A stretch of 64,000 nt of DNA. Origin: Candidatus Hydrogenedens sp. Lineage in GTDB: Bacteria; Hydrogenedentota; Hydrogenedentia; Hydrogenedentales; JAEUWI01. Positions 8,552-17,324 of the stretch are shown in pieces. Each line of letters begins with the position of its first letter. The first letter of the stretch is position 1. Where the stretch lies: assembly GCA_016125095.1 (NCBI GenBank), contig WGMK01000031.1, positions 1-64,000 on the forward strand, read 5' to 3'. Position numbers and translations under genes: made by a program. The notes under the pieces are model-generated. The model worked only from the letters and a program-made list of their open reading frames with translations, had not been told where the DNA came from and made no database searches.

Positions 8552-9435
8552 TCCGCGGGCGGCTCCGCTTCGGGATGCAGGGCCTTTGCGAAATCGCGGA
8601 GTGTCAACTCGATGCGCGGTCCGGGAATGTTGAGGTAATTGCCCGTCAGGATCTTTACCCGGCCCTCATCGACCAAGTTCAATCCGGGCACGGTTTTCCA
8701 CGGCGCATAGGCCTCGCCGGATTCAATCTGCTTGGCGTGCTGGTCGTCGGCGATTTCGAGCACCAGGTCCGGTCGCAACGCCAGGATCGACTCTGCTGTC
8801 AGTACGGGATAGGACGTCGCGGACTCGGTGAGCACGTTCGTGCCGCCTGCCGCTTCGAGCAATTCATTCAGGTAGCCCGTGGGTCCCGCAGCATAGACCT
8901 CGCGGAGCGTGGGTACCGACACATCGCGCCCCACCACCAGCAAGGTGCGCGTCTTGGGGCGGTCGGCCGACGCCTTGCGCGCCGCCTCGATCTCCGATTC
9001 GATTTGCGCCGCCAGCGCCTCGCCTTCCGCGGCGCGGCCGGTCGCCTCGCCTATCGCGCGGAACGACGCGAGGATTTCTTCCAGCGTATCGTGGCGCAGC
9101 GCGATGGTGCGGATGCCGAGCGTTTCGATCCGCTTGGCCGCGTCGGCGGCGTAGCCCGACATCAGCACGAGGGTCGGCTTCAGCACGACAATGGCCTCGA
9201 TGCTGGGGTCGAACAGCCCGCCCGCGCGCGGCAGCTTGGCGGCTTCCGGCGGATAGGCGCAGTAGGTAGAGACGCCGACCACGTCCGCACCCGCGCCGAT
9301 CGCGAACAAGGTCTCGGTGAAGCTCGGCACTAGCGAGACGATGCGCGATTCCTCGGCGCCCGCGTTCGCTGCGGCGAACACCAGCAGAAGCGCGGCGGCT
9401 ATGCGGCAGAAGGTCACCGTGAAACTCCAGTCCAA
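8548..9435 (-). CDS. BtuF/FhuD-type periplasmic metallophore-binding protein
   Basis: Class III helical-backbone solute-binding protein that delivers ligand to the permease. A hydrophobic signal peptide ends around AANAGAEE. The mature protein starts RIVSLVPSFTETLFAIGAGADVVGVS and continues PRAGGLFDPSIEAIVVLKPTLVL, the hallmark BtuF/TroA-type pattern. It is first in a three-gene operon (binding protein, ATPase, permease). No cobalamin riboswitch was recognised upstream, where a terminator and tRNA gene fill the space. Confidence 0.9.
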   Translation of the reverse strand: MDWSFTVTFCRIAAALLLVFAAANAGAEESRIVSLVPSFTETLFAIGAGADVVGVSTYCAYPPEAAKLPRAGGLFDPSIEAIVVLKPTLVLMSGYAADAAKRIETLGIRTIALRHDTLEEILASFRAIGEATGRAAEGEALAAQIESEIEAARKASADRPKTRTLLVVGRDVSVPTLREVYAAGPTGYLNELLEAAGGTNVLTESATSYPVLTAESILALRPDLVLEIADDQHAKQIESGEAYAPWKTVPGLNLVDEGRVKILTGNYLNIPGPRIELTLRDFAKALHPEAEPPAE

Positions 9436-9487
9436 GCCCGTAGCTTACCGTATTGGCCCGCCGGGGTTGCAGCGCGGGGGGCGCACG

Positions 9488-9526
9488 GAAAAGAAACACC
9501 CCGCGAGGCGTTGGCCCAGCGGGGTG
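9488..9526 (-). terminator. Rho-independent terminator after tRNA-Leu
   Basis: On the minus strand caccccgc (9519-9526) pairs with gcggggtg (9497-9504) around a 14-base loop, followed by a T-rich run, tttctttt. It lies just downstream of the tRNA and upstream of the importer operon. Confidence 0.75.
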
Positions 9527-9540
9527 AAAAATTTCGTAAA

Positions 9541-9627
9541 TGGTGCCCGGGAGAGGACTTGAACCTCCACGCCCTTGCGAGCACATGGACCTGAACCATG
9601 CGTGTCTGCCAATTTCACCACCCGGGC
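9541..9627 (-). tRNA. tRNA-Leu(CAG)
   Basis: Full cloverleaf of 87 nt with encoded CCA. The acceptor gcccggg pairs with cccgggc, the D stem is gtg/cac, and the anticodon stem catgg/ccatg encloses ttcaggt, giving anticodon CAG. It has a long type II variable arm (tgctcgcaagggcg) and a T arm ggagg-ttcaagt-cctct. The long variable arm and the anticodon identify a class II leucine tRNA that reads CUG codons. Confidence 0.96.
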
Positions 9628-9716
9628 ACGGATGGGGGAGCGGAATGTTAGCACTTGCCGGAAGGCGGAGTCAACGAGGCGGTTGGCCTTTCCAGAACGC
9701 TTCTAGTTCTTGTCAC

Positions 9717-9745
9717 ATAGGACCTATGGGTCCCATAGGACCTAT
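9717..9745. repeat. Tandem 9-bp palindromic repeat
   Basis: Three consecutive 9-base units: ataggacct, atgggtccc, ataggacct. Each forms a small inverted repeat with the next base(s) (atagg-a-cctat, atggg-t-cccat), and the whole array is itself nearly palindromic. It lies in the gap between tRNA-Leu and the NrdD-like gene. It resembles dispersed intergenic palindromes, but only one copy was noticed here. Confidence 0.6.
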
Positions 9746-9778
9746 ATGATTCAGCCTCGCGATTTCGAGAAATCCGCC

Positions 9779-12049
9779 TCAGCCGAAGATGACGCCGTTG
9801 CAGCGGGATTCGCGGTAGAGCTTGCGGAGGAAATCCGCGATGGAGCCGGCGGTCATGCCGCCCTCGGGCAATGGGATGCGGGTGGGGGCGGCATCGCCGA
9901 GGTACGGCGTCCAAGTGCCGTCGAGATAGGCGCGATCCCAGGGACGCAACGCCGCCTGATGCGGCAGCGAAACGCCGGTGGCGTAGCGGAGCGCGTCCGT
10001 GTCGTCGGTCAATTGCAGCACGCTGGCCACACTCTTGGGATACTCGGCGCTGTCGATGGCCGCGAGGCGTCGTCCCGCGCGGACATCTTCATTGGCGTCG
10101 AGCCGCAGCCGGATGCCTTCGCGTGCGCCCAGCGTTTCGCACCGGTCGCGCAGGCGCGTCAGGATCGCTTCGCCGCAAGCCCGGGCGTCCGCGTCGGTTT
10201 CCAAGCCCTGGTTGCGCAGGTAGCGCACGCATTCATACAAACCCTCGATAGCCACCGGAGCAATAGCCTCTGCCAAGTCGGCATAGGGTTCAGCGTCTTC
10301 GTTCCAGGCGATCATGCCGAGGGGCGATCCCTGGGCGGCGCCTAGCGCCTCGAGGAAATCGCGTCGTTCGCGGTGGGCGCGCAGGGAGAATTCCAATTGG
10401 CGCTCCAGCTCCAGACCGAGGGCGGCTTCCTTGCATGCGCGGAAGGCAGCGCGCGGCAGGTTCAGCACCACGGGCGGCAGCAGCACATGGGAGGCGCGCC
10501 AGCCGTTCGGTTGGGCGGCGTGGCTGCCGCGCCGCAGACGGAACGTAAGCGGATGCGGAATCTCGGCCGCCGCGGCGGCATGCAGCAGAAAGCCCTCGTG
10601 GCCGTGCGCGCCGAAAAAGGCGTCGTCCAGCACGATGGACAAACGGGGCGAGGGCAGCGCCACGCCGCCGTCCGCCGCGATTTTGAACTGCTCGATCAGA
10701 GCCCAGGCGAACTGCTGCGCCGTGTGCTCGAATTCCTTGTAGGTGTTCTGCAGCACTTCGCCGCCCGGGCCGATGGCGTTCTCGTACTTGAGCGCGCCCG
10801 GCACGGTCCACTGAATTTCCAGCTCTGTGGCCGGCACTTCTTGCCCCGCAGCCAGCGCCCGGTAGGCGTATTCGTACAGCAGCATCTGCGCGAACTGGTT
10901 CAGCTCGGCCTGTTCCAGACCGTAGAGAAACGGCGCGAAGAAAAAGTTTACGGCGGTCCAGCGCGTCGGCCCGGCGAAGAAATGCCGCATCAACTCGTCG
11001 TGCTTCACCATATGGGCCAGCAACGTATCGCCGTGTCCCGCAGGCTCGGCGGCGCGGAAACCGCCCGGCACCCGCACGCCGTGCAGCGCCACGAAGGCGA
11101 GCGCGTGGTCGGCGCGGTAGAGCCGGTCCACCTTGTCGAGCGCGCGCAGATGGATATCGCCGCGCAGGTGAGCCTCCGCCACTCCGGAGCTGTAGACCTG
11201 CGCCAGCGCGTATTCTTTCTTCACGGCGCGCGCCAGCACTTCGTCGGTCGCACCGGGGTGCTGGCACACCGTTTCCGGCGTGCGGCCGCGCAAGATATTC
11301 TCGGTGTCGTACAGCGGCACGCCGAGGCGGCGATGGCGCTCGCGGAATTCGTCCAGCCCATGTTCGATGAGCTTCGCGCCGGCCAGTTCGCGCACGAGCG
11401 AGGTGGTCAATTCCACAATGCCCGCGCGCTCGATCTGCTCTTCCACTTCATGCGCGATCACCTGCGCCGTGGTGGCATCGAGGCCGGCCTCGCGGACAAG
11501 CGCATCGGCAATCTTGCGCTGGTCCCACTCCGACATCGTGTCGGAGCTGGTGCGCACGAACAGCGGGGTTTCGCGCCGGGCATGGGCGGCCTCGCGGGCG
11601 AAGCGCGCTTCCTCGAGTTCACTCAGCAGCACACGCATGTCGCCCTCGCGCAGCCGCCGGATACGCGCCCGCCGGTCGCGGTAGCGCGCGTAGGCGAGGG
11701 CCGTCTGCGCGTGCGACATCTGAATCAGCACCCGCTCCACGGCGTCGTGCACGTGATCCACGGTAGGCGTCTTGCCGGTAAAGCGCTTGCCCAGGTAAAT
11801 CTCGACCGCCGCCGCGAGGCTTTGCGCCACGTCCCGGTCGTGTCCGCCCACGCTCTCGGCCGCCTTGAGGATCGCCTCGGCGATTTTGGCGCGGTCGAAG
11901 TGTTCCTCGGACCCGTCGCGCTTGACCACCGACCGGAAAATCGGGGGCTGCGGTACCGACGGCAACGGCAGCGACAGCTGCTGGTCGAACAGACCTTCGC
12001 TGTCGGGGCGCACTTCTTCGGCGGGTTCTCGGGCGTGTTCGGGTTTCAT
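9779..12049 (-). CDS. NrdD-like (class III ribonucleotide reductase homologue) with ATP-cone domains
   Basis: Residues about 38-135 form an ATP-cone (VVKRDGSEEHFDRAKIAEAILKA start), the nucleotide-sensing domain of ribonucleotide reductases. Residues about 150-245 look like a second cone-like region (KIADALVREAGL through ERHRRLGVPLYD). The rest follows NrdD order: HLRGDIHLRALD, AVNFFFAPFLYGLEQAELNQFAQMLL, and ALPSPRLSIVLDD. No CxxC pairs of the NrdD zinc site and no RVxGY-type glycyl-radical motif are visible; the protein stops at SRCNGVIFG. It may be a catalytically divergent or regulatory homologue. ATG 12049 follows GAGG at six bases. Stand-alone gene; no activase (NrdG) gene is adjacent. 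Confidence 0.68.
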   Translation of the reverse strand: MKPEHAREPAEEVRPDSEGLFDQQLSLPLPSVPQPPIFRSVVKRDGSEEHFDRAKIAEAILKAAESVGGHDRDVAQSLAAAVEIYLGKRFTGKTPTVDHVHDAVERVLIQMSHAQTALAYARYRDRRARIRRLREGDMRVLLSELEEARFAREAAHARRETPLFVRTSSDTMSEWDQRKIADALVREAGLDATTAQVIAHEVEEQIERAGIVELTTSLVRELAGAKLIEHGLDEFRERHRRLGVPLYDTENILRGRTPETVCQHPGATDEVLARAVKKEYALAQVYSSGVAEAHLRGDIHLRALDKVDRLYRADHALAFVALHGVRVPGGFRAAEPAGHGDTLLAHMVKHDELMRHFFAGPTRWTAVNFFFAPFLYGLEQAELNQFAQMLLYEYAYRALAAGQEVPATELEIQWTVPGALKYENAIGPGGEVLQNTYKEFEHTAQQFAWALIEQFKIAADGGVALPSPRLSIVLDDAFFGAHGHEGFLLHAAAAAEIPHPLTFRLRRGSHAAQPNGWRASHVLLPPVVLNLPRAAFRACKEAALGLELERQLEFSLRAHRERRDFLEALGAAQGSPLGMIAWNEDAEPYADLAEAIAPVAIEGLYECVRYLRNQGLETDADARACGEAILTRLRDRCETLGAREGIRLRLDANEDVRAGRRLAAIDSAEYPKSVASVLQLTDDTDALRYATGVSLPHQAALRPWDRAYLDGTWTPYLGDAAPTRIPLPEGGMTAGSIADFLRKLYRESRCNGVIFG

Positions 12050-12145
12050 GCGATCCTCGGCGTTCCGGGTCGGGACAGTCGGGCAGTGTACTCAACAGCG
12101 CGTCACCCCCTCAACCGGTTTGTGCGTTATCCGCCCGAAGGGGCT

Positions 12146-12175
12146 TTGTGCGCACGCTTCCGCGGGTGTTAGAAT
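12146..12175 (+). promoter_or_regulatory. Putative promoter of the flippase-like/sulfatase gene
   Basis: -35 TTGTGC (12146-12151), an 18-base spacer and -10 TAGAAT (12170-12175), about 60 bases upstream of the ATG. Confidence 0.4.
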
Positions 12176-12235
12176 CCCCGTTTCGCGCCAGCCAGCTAAG
12201 GCGCAGGACAGCACAACGCCGGGAGAAACTGCCTG

Positions 12236-15200
12236 ATGGCCCCCCAGTACGTCGATTTCTTCACCAAACTTGGCATGGCGCTTGGCGGTCTAGCCGCCGT
12301 CGTCGTGGCCTTTGCTATCGTTATTCTTGTTTTTCGCAAGGTTCTTTCCGCGCTCCCGCCCATCGTCTCCAAGTCGGTCGTTTTCCTGCTCAAGCTGGGC
12401 TTGGTGGCGGCGATGTTTACGTTTATCTTCGATCCGGCAGCGTTCGGGTTCCGGGCGGACCTGTTCAACAACATCACGCCCGGCAAGTTGTGGGCGGAGA
12501 TTCAGAAGCTCGACCTGACCTATGCGGCGCCGTGGCTGGTGTTCGCTGCGGTGGCGAAGCTGGCGGGCATCTTCGCGGGCATCATCCGCTGGCGCATCCT
12601 GCTGCGCGGTCAGGGCGTGCATATCCCGTTCTGGTATCTCACCAAGTGCTGGTTCTGGGGCCGCGCCGTCGGTTTGTTCCTGCCGGGCACCCTCGGCCTC
12701 GACGGTTACCGCTTGGTCGAGTCGTCGCGCTACACCGGCGAAGTCATCAAGTGTACCACGGTGGTGGCGGTCGAGAAACTCACCGGCTTCATCGCGCTGT
12801 TCACGCTGGTCTTTCTGACGCTCCCGCTGGGCTTCCGGCTCTTCGGCGACCGGATTAACATCGTCATGCTGGGCATCGTGCTGGTCATTCTGGCGGGGTT
12901 CATTCTCACGAGCCTGCTGCTGCTGCTGCAGCCGCGCGTGATTCAGGTGGTGGCCGCGGTGCTGCCGCTGCCGGGCCGCGTGAAGCGCGTGGTGAACAAC
13001 CTCGGCGCGGCGGTAACGGCCTACGGCACCAACAAGAGCGCGCTCTTCACGGCGCTGTTCTTCGGCCTCTGCGTACACCTCGGCATGGTGTTCATGTACT
13101 TCGGCACGGCAGCTGCGGTGCAGGCGAAAGACACCGGCATCCTCGACATCCTGTTCGCCAGCCCGCTGATCATCGTGGGCCAGGTCTTCGCGCCCACCGT
13201 GAGCGGCGCGGGCGTGCGTGAAATCGTGATGACCACGGTGCTCGGCGCGAAGGCCGGTACCGAAAAGGCCTTCCTGTTCGGCCACCTGGGCCTGTGGTTC
13301 GGCGAGGTGGTGCCCTTCGTGCTCAGCCTGCCGCTGCTGCTGCTCACCTCGCGCCCGAACCGCGAAGAGCTGCTGGACGACATGGAAGCCGTGCGCAAGA
13401 AATCGGCGCGCCACCACGACCGCAAGCTGCACCTCGACCACGAGGAAATCGTCGAGTACCGTCGCCGCGTGTTCGGTACGCTGATCTGCGGCTTCTTCGG
13501 CGGCCTGTTCGCGGGCAGCATCATCGGCCTGGGCGAGGCCGGATACCTCTGGCGCACGACCGGCGGCTACGACGAGGCCTATTCGTTCCTGTGGGGCGCT
13601 GCGGCTTACGGCCTGATTTTCGCGGCCATCGGCGTCGGGGTGTCCGCCGGGCTGCTGTTCCTTTACCTGCTGTTCAATCGGTTCGCCAAAGGCGTGTATA
13701 CCTACGCGCTGACCTTTGGCGCCACGCTCGGCGCGGGCGCGCTGATTATCGGCCTCTTCCGTTACCCGCGCGATTTCCTGGGCGAGGCCGCCATGGGTCA
13801 GCAGGACTATCTCCGCGTGCTGCTGTTTGCCGCAGGCCTCGCCTTGGTCGGCATGGTACTGGTGTATATCCTCACTACCATCATCGGCATCGTCTTCCGG
13901 CGCAACGGCTACGCCATGCTGCTGGCGGGTGTTGCCAGTTACGCGCTCGCGATCGCAGGCGGCTACGTGGCGGCGGAGCGTCTGCAGCCCGCGCCGGTGA
14001 AGCCGACTTTCACTGCGGCGCAACAAGCGGACGGCCCCAACGTGTTCCTGATAGCGGTCGATACGCTGCGTGCGGATTTCCTGAAGAACTTCAATCCCAA
14101 CGCGCCCACGACTACCCCGAATCTCGATGCCTTCGCGAAGGACGCCATCACGTACTCGAAGGGCTTCTCGCAGGCCTCGTGGACCAAGGCGTCTTTCGGC
14201 ACGATCTTCTCGGGCCTGTATCCCGAATGCCACACGGCCACCGGCAAGATCTCGAGCCTGCCGCAGGACGTGGAAACAATTGCCGAGCTGATGCGCAATG
14301 GCGGCTACTACACGCAGGGCTACTCGAACAACCCGAACATCGCGAGCGTATTCGGCTACGACCAGGGCTTCGTGCAGTATGTAGACCTGAAGCCGTCGTA
14401 TTTGTTCGGCGCGACGAAGTCCGCCAGCGACCTTTCCATGTACAACGTGGTGCGGCGCGTGCGCGGCCTGTTTATCGGCAAGTTCCCGAACTTCATCCGC
14501 ACGCCGGATCGCTTCACGTTGTTCCACCAGAACTTCGACCTGCCCGATGTGACCATCCCGGTGCACGTGTGGAAGCCGAAAATCGAGGTGACCGAGTATT
14601 ACCAGCCTGCGCCGGTGGTGGCGGATACCACGCTCGACTGGCTGGACAATGGCGCGCCGAAGGATAATCCCTTCTTCCTGTTCGCGCACTACATGGACCC
14701 GCACGATCCCTTCATGTCCGACGAGTCGCCCGACGGCGGCTATGCCCGCAATGCGCTGGGCAACAACCTGGATCCCGAGAAGTTCAAGGACCCGATGACG
14801 CGGGCCTACATCGGCGAGATCGAGCGGCTGGACGAGCACCTCGGCCGATTCTTCCAGGGGCTGAAAGACCGCGGCCTGTACGACAACGCGCTAATCATCT
14901 TCACGGCTGATCACGGCGAGGAGCTGTGCGACCACGGCGGCTGGTGGCATGGGCTTACCCTGTACAACGAGCAGATCCACGTGCCGATCATGGTGAAGCT
15001 GCCCGGCAACCAGAACGCGGGCAAGCACAACATCTACATGGCGCGGAACCTGGATCTCGCCCCGACGATTCTCCACGTGGCCGGCTTGCCCGCAGGCAGC
15101 ATGATGCAGGGCCAGTCGCTGTTCGGCGAGGACATGCGCGAGGTGAACAACACCATCGACTTCAGCTACGCCGAGAACAATTTCGAGGGCATCGTGCTGC

Positions 15201-15475
15201 AGGCCGTGCGCGATAAGAACGACTTCAAGCTCATCCGCGCCAATGAGGGCAACAAGCGCGAGCTCGCTCCCGTAGAATTGTACGAGGCGGGCAAGGACCC
15301 CGGCGAAACGACCAACCAGGCGGGCAACGCCGACTATAGCGCCATTGAGGAGCATTTGCAGGGCGTCATCGACGGCTACCTGCAGATCTGCGAAGAGGGC
15401 GCCATTGAGCCGAGCGCGCCTTCCGAGGCCTCCCAGGAAACGCAGGAACAGCTCGAGTCCCTGGGATACCTGTAG
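12236..15475 (+). CDS. Fusion: LPG-synthase/flippase-like transmembrane domain plus sulfatase domain
   Basis: The 1079-aa protein joins two families. Residues about 1-375 are polytopic and resemble the lysylphosphatidylglycerol synthase TM/flippase-like (UPF0104-type) domain, with GRAVGLFLPGTLGLDGYRL and PTVSGAGVREIVM. A charged linker (about 375-410) and a second hydrophobic block (about 415-590) follow. From about 598 there is a sulfatase/alkaline-phosphatase-superfamily domain: NVFLIAVDTLRADFL (metal site), SWTKASFGTIFSGLYP (nucleophile region, WT-K-S in place of CxPSR), FTADHGEELCDHG and the sulfatase tail LESLGYL. The enzymatic half probably faces the periplasm and acts on a lipid-linked or surface substrate. 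GGGAG precedes ATG 12236. queA follows 17 bases after the stop. Confidence 0.85.
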   Translation: MAPQYVDFFTKLGMALGGLAAVVVAFAIVILVFRKVLSALPPIVSKSVVFLLKLGLVAAMFTFIFDPAAFGFRADLFNNITPGKLWAEIQKLDLTYAAPWLVFAAVAKLAGIFAGIIRWRILLRGQGVHIPFWYLTKCWFWGRAVGLFLPGTLGLDGYRLVESSRYTGEVIKCTTVVAVEKLTGFIALFTLVFLTLPLGFRLFGDRINIVMLGIVLVILAGFILTSLLLLLQPRVIQVVAAVLPLPGRVKRVVNNLGAAVTAYGTNKSALFTALFFGLCVHLGMVFMYFGTAAAVQAKDTGILDILFASPLIIVGQVFAPTVSGAGVREIVMTTVLGAKAGTEKAFLFGHLGLWFGEVVPFVLSLPLLLLTSRPNREELLDDMEAVRKKSARHHDRKLHLDHEEIVEYRRRVFGTLICGFFGGLFAGSIIGLGEAGYLWRTTGGYDEAYSFLWGAAAYGLIFAAIGVGVSAGLLFLYLLFNRFAKGVYTYALTFGATLGAGALIIGLFRYPRDFLGEAAMGQQDYLRVLLFAAGLALVGMVLVYILTTIIGIVFRRNGYAMLLAGVASYALAIAGGYVAAERLQPAPVKPTFTAAQQADGPNVFLIAVDTLRADFLKNFNPNAPTTTPNLDAFAKDAITYSKGFSQASWTKASFGTIFSGLYPECHTATGKISSLPQDVETIAELMRNGGYYTQGYSNNPNIASVFGYDQGFVQYVDLKPSYLFGATKSASDLSMYNVVRRVRGLFIGKFPNFIRTPDRFTLFHQNFDLPDVTIPVHVWKPKIEVTEYYQPAPVVADTTLDWLDNGAPKDNPFFLFAHYMDPHDPFMSDESPDGGYARNALGNNLDPEKFKDPMTRAYIGEIERLDEHLGRFFQGLKDRGLYDNALIIFTADHGEELCDHGGWWHGLTLYNEQIHVPIMVKLPGNQNAGKHNIYMARNLDLAPTILHVAGLPAGSMMQGQSLFGEDMREVNNTIDFSYAENNFEGIVLQAVRDKNDFKLIRANEGNKRELAPVELYEAGKDPGETTNQAGNADYSAIEEHLQGVIDGYLQICEEGAIEPSAPSEASQETQEQLESLGYL

Positions 15476-15492
15476 CCCCCGATGAATCGGCC

Positions 15493-16515
15493 ATGCTGAC
15501 CAGCCAGCTGGATTTCGATCTGCCGGAGCGCCTGATCGCGCAGGAGCCGGCCGAGCGCCGCGATGCGTCGCGCCTGCTCGTGGTGCACCGCGGTTCCGGC
15601 ACCTTCGAGGAGCGTCCGTTCGCGGGCATCGGCGAGTTCCTCCGCGCGGGCGACGCGCTGGTGATGAACGACACCAAGGTCATCCGCGCGCGGTTGACCG
15701 GGCACAAAGACACGGGCGGCAAGATCGAGATCTTCCTGCTGCGGGAAACGGAGCCCGGCGCCTGGCTCGCGCTGCTGAAGCCCTCGGCCAAGGCGAAGCC
15801 CGGCACGCGGATAGCGCTGCCCGGCGGCCTTGCCGCCACGGCGGGCGAGGTGCTCGACGACGGCCGCCGGATGGTGCATTTCGAGGCGTCCGACGTGCTG
15901 TCGCAATTGGAGCAGGCCGGCACGATCCCGCTGCCGCCGTACATTCGCGGCGGTCACGAAAAGCCCCTCGACGCCGAACGCTACCAGACCGTGTATGCCG
16001 CCAAGCCGGGCGCGGTGGCCGCGCCCACGGCCGGCCTGCACTATACGCCGGACCTGCTGGAAACCCTTCGCGCGCAGGGCGTGCGCGATACACGCCTGAC
16101 CCTGCATGTGGGCTATGGCACGTTTAAGCCGGTGACGGCAGAGCGGCTCGAAGAACATAGCGTCGACCCGGAGACCTACGAGTTTCCGGAATCCTCCGCG
16201 GCCCTGCTGAACGAGACCCGCGCCCATGGGGGACGCATTCTGGCGGTCGGCACGACGGTTACCCGCGTGCTCGAGACCTGCGCCGCGGGCGGTCGATTTG
16301 AAGCCGGCATGGGCGAGACCCGCGCCTACATCTATCCGCCTTACCGGTTCAAAGGCATCGATGCGCTACAGACCAATTTCCACCTGCCCAAGTCGAGCCT
16401 GTTGGCGCTGGTCGCGGCGTTCGCGGGCACGGAACTCATCCTCGAGGCGTACCGACACGCTATCCGGGAAGAATTCCGGTTCTACTCCTACGGCGACACC
16501 ATGCTGATTCTCTGA
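15493..16515 (+). CDS. queA: S-adenosylmethionine:tRNA ribosyltransferase-isomerase
   Basis: Queuosine pathway enzyme that moves the ribosyl moiety of SAM onto preQ1 in tRNA to make epoxyqueuosine. Family signatures run along its whole 340 aa: LPERLIAQEPAERRDASRLLV, DALVMNDTKVIRARL, the diagnostic AAPTAGLHYT, THVGYGTF-like LHVGYGTFKPV, and ETRAYIYPPYRFKGIDALQTNFH. Length is normal. It lies directly after the sulfatase fusion gene and converges on the SIS-domain gene. Confidence 0.96.
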   Translation: MLTSQLDFDLPERLIAQEPAERRDASRLLVVHRGSGTFEERPFAGIGEFLRAGDALVMNDTKVIRARLTGHKDTGGKIEIFLLRETEPGAWLALLKPSAKAKPGTRIALPGGLAATAGEVLDDGRRMVHFEASDVLSQLEQAGTIPLPPYIRGGHEKPLDAERYQTVYAAKPGAVAAPTAGLHYTPDLLETLRAQGVRDTRLTLHVGYGTFKPVTAERLEEHSVDPETYEFPESSAALLNETRAHGGRILAVGTTVTRVLETCAAGGRFEAGMGETRAYIYPPYRFKGIDALQTNFHLPKSSLLALVAAFAGTELILEAYRHAIREEFRFYSYGDTMLIL

Positions 16516-16523
16516 CGCGCGCG

Positions 16524-17147
16524 TCAGTGCTTCAGCATCCGTCCTCGGGACATCGTCAGGTAGCCGACCACCGCGTGCATGATGACGCTGAACGCGTCTT
16601 CCACCGGGCCGTATTCGTCCTGCGAGGACTCGACCAGGATGGAAAGCTGCGCGAGATCCTTCAGCTTGCCGCCGTCGAACCCGCAGATGGCGGCGGTCTG
16701 CCCGCCGTTTTCGTTCGCATAGCGGATGGCCCGCAGCACGTTTTCGCTGTTGCCGCTGCACGACATGCCCAGCACCAGGTCGCCGGGCTGCATCCAGGCG
16801 CGAAGCTGTTCGGCGAATACCTCCTCGAAGGAGATGTCGTTGGCCAGGGCCGTGACGACCGCGCCGCTGTCGGCCAGCGAAAGCACGCGGAAGCCGGGCT
16901 TTCCCTTCACCACGCTGTTGGCCGAAAGGTCGTTGACCCAGGCACCGGCCACGCTGGCGCTACCGCCGTTGCCACAGACGTACAGCGTCTTGCCGGCCGC
17001 GCACAAGGCCTCGATTTGTTGGAGCAGCTGCGCGACGGGCTGTGGGTCGAGCGCCTCCAGCACCTCGGCGGTGCGGTCCAGGTGGGCGCGGATGTAGCCC
17101 GCGGCGTCGGGGGCGTTGGCGAATAGCTGCGCCATGCGTTCGGTCAT
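16524..17147 (-). CDS. SIS-domain phosphosugar isomerase-like protein (GmhA fold)
   Basis: A single SIS domain with the phosphosugar loop VCGNGGSASVAGAWVND and the serine-rich second site GMSCSGNSENVLRA, in GmhA order; length (207 aa) also fits GmhA, which converts sedoheptulose-7-phosphate to a heptose phosphate for LPS. However the catalytic His of E. coli GmhA, normally in a QExH-like motif, falls in VEDAFSVIMH here, and the Glu region reads GAWVNDLS. The substrate may therefore differ. ATG 17147 has GGAG nine bases upstream; an ATG at 17183 has no such support. Confidence 0.75.
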   Translation of the reverse strand: MTERMAQLFANAPDAAGYIRAHLDRTAEVLEALDPQPVAQLLQQIEALCAAGKTLYVCGNGGSASVAGAWVNDLSANSVVKGKPGFRVLSLADSGAVVTALANDISFEEVFAEQLRAWMQPGDLVLGMSCSGNSENVLRAIRYANENGGQTAAICGFDGGKLKDLAQLSILVESSQDEYGPVEDAFSVIMHAVVGYLTMSRGRMLKH

Positions 17148-17221
17148 GGTCCGGTCTCCGGTAAAGTGGGGGAAGGCGGGCATTACATCACACCGCGCGC
17201 AGACGTTGCCAGTCGGACCGC

Positions 17222-17251
17222 TTTACTCGATCCGCGCCGTGATGCTAGTAT
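17222..17251 (+). promoter_or_regulatory. Putative promoter for the 47-aa ORF and cyclophilin gene
   Basis: -35 TTTACT (17222-17227), an 18-base spacer and -10 TAGTAT (17246-17251), about 75 bases upstream of the small ORF. Confidence 0.42.
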
Positions 17252-17324
17252 TCCGGTTCGGCTTAGGCAGCGGCGCCGGCTGTTGGGCAGTGCGAAGGCG
17301 TCCGCCGCAGAGGAATACGCAATC

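Noticed and set aside
9436..9540. Cobalamin riboswitch ahead of the BtuF-like gene
   Set aside because: The stretch holds a tRNA terminator hairpin; none of the conserved B12-box elements was seen.
10373..12172. Long plus-strand frame opposite the NrdD-like gene
   Set aside because: Antisense shadow with no recognisable domain; composition typical of high-GC off-frame translation.
12290..14839. 849-codon minus-strand frame inside the sulfatase fusion gene
   Set aside because: His/Arg/Gln-rich shadow with no family motif; the plus-strand gene has TM segments and clear sulfatase motifs.
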